Of a stretch of DNA of 8,483 bases, positions 6,076-8,483 are shown one piece after another. Where the stretch lies: positions 1 to 8,483 of the forward strand of contig JAISSL010000008.1 in the NCBI GenBank assembly GCA_031273145.1, read 5' to 3'. The notes beneath the pieces were generated by a model. The model worked only from the letters and a program-made list of their open reading frames with translations. It was not told the DNA's origin and made no database searches. This stretch comes from Zoogloeaceae bacterium. GTDB lineage: Bacteria > Pseudomonadota > Gammaproteobacteria > Burkholderiales > Rhodocyclaceae. Every line of letters begins with the position of its first letter. Position 1 is the stretch's first letter. Both the position numbers and the translations under genes were made by a program.

Positions 6076-6720
6076 ATGAAATTCAATCCTCAATCCATCT
6101 TTCGCTGGTTTCGCTCGCCCTACCTGTGGTTTACGCTCGCGGCGCTGGTTTTGGGCGGACTGGTGGGGTACGACCAGTTCGGCGGCGGCAGCGTATTCGG
6201 CGCTCGCAAGGCGGCGCGGCTGGAAGCCGAAGGCAATGCGGTAGGCGGCGGCTGCCGCCAGTCCGGGCGCGCTATCGAAGATTGCTATTCCATCTATACC
6301 TGGCTGCCGAAAGAAGCGGTATTCGACGGCTGGCTGGAGATGGATGTCTATATGCGGGAAAACAATCTGGTGACCATTCCGCCGCTCCTGCCGCCCGCGC
6401 AACCGCCCGCGCCGCCGCCTGCGCCAGTAGCGCCTGAGCCGCCCAAAAAACCTGAAACCAGCAAGAAGAAAAAGCGGTCGAGCGCCAAGGAAGAAGCTGA
6501 AGAGGCGGAAGAAGCAGAGAAGAAAGCGGCTGCGGCTGCGCCCGCGCCTGCTGTAACGCCTGCGCCTGTCCCCCTGCCGGTCTATACGCCGCCGCCTGCG
6601 CCGTCTACGCCGACACCGGTGCCTTTGCCTCTGGCGCCTTCCATACCGGATGATGAACCCATGCCGCCGCCCGACGCATTCGTAGCGCCGCCCAATGCAG
6701 TCGCGTCTTTCCAACCCTGA
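6076..6720 (+). CDS. Membrane-anchored, proline-rich protein of unknown function
   Basis: The 214-residue product starts with a basic segment (RWFRSPYLW) and one membrane helix at about residues 16-31 (YLWFTLAALVLGGLV), so the bulk should be periplasmic. Residues 41-103 form a compact region with two cysteines (C60, C70) and the stretch EAVFDGWLEMDVYMRENNL, which resembles a conserved core in betaproteobacterial hypothetical proteins. Then come a Pro-rich run (102-123), a Lys then Glu/Ala-rich helix (about 128-152, KKKKRSS...EEAEEAE) and a second Pro-rich run (155-206). The anchor plus Pro-rich spacer layout resembles TonB, but no TonB C-terminal domain follows, so I do not call it TonB. The frame is also open upstream with ATG at 6052 and TTG at 6037. 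The ATG at 6076 is chosen because it places the membrane anchor at the N-terminus in the usual way, but no strong ribosome site marks any of the three. It ends 19 bases before hisB. Confidence 0.8.
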   Translation: MKFNPQSIFRWFRSPYLWFTLAALVLGGLVGYDQFGGGSVFGARKAARLEAEGNAVGGGCRQSGRAIEDCYSIYTWLPKEAVFDGWLEMDVYMRENNLVTIPPLLPPAQPPAPPPAPVAPEPPKKPETSKKKKRSSAKEEAEEAEEAEKKAAAAAPAPAVTPAPVPLPVYTPPPAPSTPTPVPLPLAPSIPDDEPMPPPDAFVAPPNAVASFQP

Positions 6721-6739
6721 GCCTTCCTGAAAAACCGTC

Positions 6740-7330
6740 ATGCGCCACGCTGAAGTCACTCGCAATACCCTGGAAACCCAGATTCGGGTTCACCTCAATC
6801 TGGATGGCACGGGAGAAGCGCATCTGGATACGGGCGTTCCCTTTCTCGACCATATGCTTGACCAGATTGCCCGACATGGGCATTTCGATCTGGAAATCAT
6901 CGCGCGAGGCGATTTGGTGATTGACGCGCACCATACCGTTGAAGATATTGGAATTGCGTTGGGACAGGCCATCACCCAGGCGGTTGGCGACAAAAAGGGA
7001 TTGACCCGTTACGGACATGCCTATGTGCCGCTGGATGAATCGCTTTCCCGCGTGGTTGTTGATCTTTCCGGGCGGCCGGGGCTTTTCATGGAAGTGGATT
7101 TTTCCCGCGCCACGGTCGGGCAATTCGATACCGAACTGGTTGAGGAATTTTTCCGCGCCCTGGTCAATCATGCGGGGCTGACCCTGCACATTGACAACCT
7201 GAAGGGGAAAAATACCCACCATCAGGCGGAGAGCATTTTCAAGGCGTTTGCCCGCGCCCTTTCGATGGCGCTCACGCTCGACCCGCGTAGCGCCGACAGG
7301 ATTCCCTCCACCAAGGGCACGCTTGGATGA
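6740..7330 (+). CDS. hisB: Imidazoleglycerol-phosphate dehydratase
   Basis: The 196-residue product is a full-length monofunctional HisB, lacking the histidinol-phosphatase domain fused in E. coli. It dehydrates imidazole glycerol phosphate to imidazole-acetol phosphate in histidine synthesis, in the cytoplasm, using Mn(II). Family signatures are [13 protein letters not shown] (35-47), the first metal motif HHTVED (64-69), the second metal motif NTHHQAE (158-164) and the C-terminal PSTKGTL (189-195). The ATG at 6740 gives the usual N-terminus (R..EV.R.T.ET.I.V...LDG.G), although no Shine-Dalgarno sequence is obvious, so translation may depend on read-through from upstream. The stop TGA overlaps the hisH start as ATGA. 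hisG, hisD and hisC are not immediately upstream; the Pro-rich membrane gene takes that place. Confidence 0.98.
   Translation: MRHAEVTRNTLETQIRVHLNLDGTGEAHLDTGVPFLDHMLDQIARHGHFDLEIIARGDLVIDAHHTVEDIGIALGQAITQAVGDKKGLTRYGHAYVPLDESLSRVVVDLSGRPGLFMEVDFSRATVGQFDTELVEEFFRALVNHAGLTLHIDNLKGKNTHHQAESIFKAFARALSMALTLDPRSADRIPSTKGTLG
7313..7317 (+). promoter_or_regulatory. Ribosome binding site for hisH within hisB
   Basis: AAGGG lies 9 bases before the hisH ATG at 7327 and falls in the conserved C-terminal codons of hisB (STKGT). It supports the ATGA-overlap start and coupling of the two subunits' expression. Confidence 0.55.
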
Positions 7331-7959
7331 GCATTGCCGTCATTGATTATGGCATGGGCAATCTGCGCTCGGTTGAGCAAGCCCTGAACGCGACGGCGGC
7401 AGGCGAAGCCATCCGGGTGACTTCTTCGCCGGAAGAAGTGATGCAGGCCGAGCGCGTGGTTTTTCCCGGACAGGGCGCCATGCCGGATTGCATGGCGGAA
7501 CTGGAACGTCGCAATCTGAAAGAGGCGGTGCTTGCCGCTGCGGCAGAAAAACCCTTTTTGGGCATCTGCATCGGGTTGCAAATGTTGTTTTCGCACAGCG
7601 AAGAGGGCGATTCGCCGGGGTTGAACCACTTTATGGGACAGGTTGTCCGCTTCCCGGACGCAATGCGCGCCCCCAATGGGGAACGCCTGAAAGTGCCGCA
7701 CATGGGCTGGAACGCGGTACGGCAGGAAGTACCCCATCCGCTTTGGCAGGGCATTGCCGATGAGGCGCGGTTTTACTTTGTGCACAGCTATTACGTTGTG
7801 CCGGAAGATGCCTCGTTGCGGGCGGGCAGTTGCGAATACGGATTACGCTTTACCTCGACGGTGGCGAAGGCTAATATCTTCGCCGTGCAGTTTCACCCGG
7901 AAAAAAGCGCGCGGGATGGCCTGCAATTGCTTTCCAACTTCGTGCGCTGGAACCCTTGA
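7327..7959 (+). CDS. hisH: Imidazole glycerol phosphate synthase, glutamine amidotransferase subunit HisH
   Basis: This 210-residue class I glutamine amidotransferase releases ammonia from glutamine and channels it to HisF. HisF uses it to convert PRFAR into imidazole glycerol phosphate and AICAR. The start is [12 protein letters not shown], followed by the [12 protein letters not shown] oxyanion-side loop (45-56). The nucleophile motif is [13 protein letters not shown] with Cys81, then VPHMGWN (123-129), YFVHSYYV (150-157), and FHPEKS with His190 and Glu192 completing the catalytic triad. The nucleophile elbow reads GICIGLQ, a mild variant of the common GICLGMQ, with the catalytic Cys intact. 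Length is normal for HisH. The ATG overlaps the hisB stop (ATGA), and hisA begins 10 bases downstream. The synthase partner HisF is expected beyond the window. Confidence 0.98.
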   Translation: MSIAVIDYGMGNLRSVEQALNATAAGEAIRVTSSPEEVMQAERVVFPGQGAMPDCMAELERRNLKEAVLAAAAEKPFLGICIGLQMLFSHSEEGDSPGLNHFMGQVVRFPDAMRAPNGERLKVPHMGWNAVRQEVPHPLWQGIADEARFYFVHSYYVVPEDASLRAGSCEYGLRFTSTVAKANIFAVQFHPEKSARDGLQLLSNFVRWNP

Positions 7960-7969
7960 GTTTTTCGCC

Positions 7970-8483
7970 ATGCTGATAATTCCCGCCATTGACTTGAAAA
8001 ACGGACAATGCGTCCGTTTGAAACAGGGTTTGATGGAACAGACCACCGTCTTTTTCGACCGTCCCGCAGAGGCCGCGCGGCTTTGGCTGGATGCGGGCGC
8101 GCGCCGCCTGCATCTGGTTGATCTGGATGGCGCTTTTGCGGGCGCGCCCAAGAACCAGAGCGCCATCCGGGAGATTTTGCGGGAAGTGGATGATGCCATT
8201 CCGGTGCAACTGGGCGGCGGCATCCGGGATTTGGATACCATTGAGCATGGGCTGGATATGGGGCTTTCCTATGTGATTATCGGGACGGCGGCCGTGAGAA
8301 ATCCGGGTTTTGTGCGGGATGCCTGTTCGGTTTTTCCCGGTCATGTCATCGTCGGGCTGGATGCCAGGGATGGCAAGGTGGCGACCGAAGGCTGGTCGAA
8401 GCTGACCGGGCATGAAGTCGTTGATCTGGCGAAGAAGTACGAGGATTACGGCGTTGAAGCCATCGTCTATACCGACATCGGGC
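7970..8483 (+). CDS. hisA: Phosphoribosylformimino-5-aminoimidazole carboxamide ribotide isomerase, 3' end outside window
   Basis: The first 171 codons and one further base are present before the window ends, out of roughly 245 expected. HisA is a (beta/alpha)8-barrel enzyme performing the Amadori rearrangement of ProFAR to PRFAR in histidine synthesis. The sequence opens with [17 protein letters not shown], where Asp8 is the expected first catalytic acid. It continues with [12 protein letters not shown] (48-58), the first phosphate-binding half [14 protein letters not shown] (79-92), [13 protein letters not shown] (102-114) and [15 protein letters not shown] (128-142), where Asp131 matches the second catalytic acid. 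It runs to IVYTDIG at the edge. These motifs distinguish it from the homologous barrel HisF. The ATG follows the hisH stop by 10 bases (GTTTTTCGCC) with little ribosome site visible, so translation probably couples to hisH. The gene looks intact as far as it can be read. Confidence 0.97.
   Translation, partial: MLIIPAIDLKNGQCVRLKQGLMEQTTVFFDRPAEAARLWLDAGARRLHLVDLDGAFAGAPKNQSAIREILREVDDAIPVQLGGGIRDLDTIEHGLDMGLSYVIIGTAAVRNPGFVRDACSVFPGHVIVGLDARDGKVATEGWSKLTGHEVVDLAKKYEDYGVEAIVYTDIG

Noticed and set aside
6464..6478. G AAA AAG run in the Lys-rich part of the Pro-rich gene as a frameshift site
   Set aside because: Lysine-rich linkers produce such runs by chance, and no upstream Shine-Dalgarno-like element or downstream structure is evident.
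6067..6765. 232-residue Arg-rich open frame on the - strand opposite the Pro-rich gene
   Set aside because: Its Arg-rich composition is the reverse complement of proline and alanine codons. No domain or start signal supports it.
7222..8413. Open frames on the - strand opposite hisH and hisA
   Set aside because: They lie opposite unambiguous histidine-synthesis genes and resemble no family I know.

Overview
The window looks like bacterial chromosome, most likely from a proteobacterium and probably a betaproteobacterium. That call rests on three things: a hisB-hisH-hisA run in proteobacterial order, an RhlE-type DEAD-box helicase with a basic Pro/Ala/Arg-rich tail, and a small Pro-rich membrane protein whose conserved core resembles betaproteobacterial hypotheticals. 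The assignment is inferred from remembered family features, not from a search. Genes are packed tightly, with ATGA overlaps and gaps under 80 bases. No stretch over 300 bases lacks a gene, and I see no RNA genes, insertion sequences, CRISPR arrays or convincing intrinsic terminators.

Left part (1-3425, + strand). The window opens inside a gene whose visible 266 residues resemble the C-terminal part of an M48-family metallopeptidase with TerB-like 'DG-x-I-x-E' helices. It overlaps by 4 bases (ATGA) a large 875-residue tetratricopeptide-repeat (TPR) protein. That protein has about 18 repeats of roughly 43 residues, split in the middle by one predicted membrane helix. The two genes are very likely translationally coupled and may form a membrane protease plus TPR-scaffold pair. 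This is the least ordinary part of the window.

Middle part (3470-4493, + strand). A two-gene cassette encodes a 137-residue protein of unknown function and a 196-residue DUF6036-type nucleotidyltransferase-fold protein, 19 bases apart. The arrangement looks like a toxin-antitoxin-like or regulatory nucleotidyltransferase module. That function is inferred.

Right part (4511-8483). An RhlE-type DEAD-box RNA helicase lies on the - strand, convergent with the cassette (17-base gap). It is divergent from a short membrane-anchored, proline-rich protein with a TonB-like layout but no TonB C-terminal domain. Both divergent genes have -10-like boxes so close to their start codons that transcripts could be nearly leaderless. 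Three histidine-biosynthesis genes follow: hisB, hisH (overlapping by ATGA) and hisA, cut by the window end. HisB makes imidazole-acetol phosphate. HisH supplies ammonia to HisF, which should lie downstream. HisA makes the substrate (PRFAR) for HisH/HisF.
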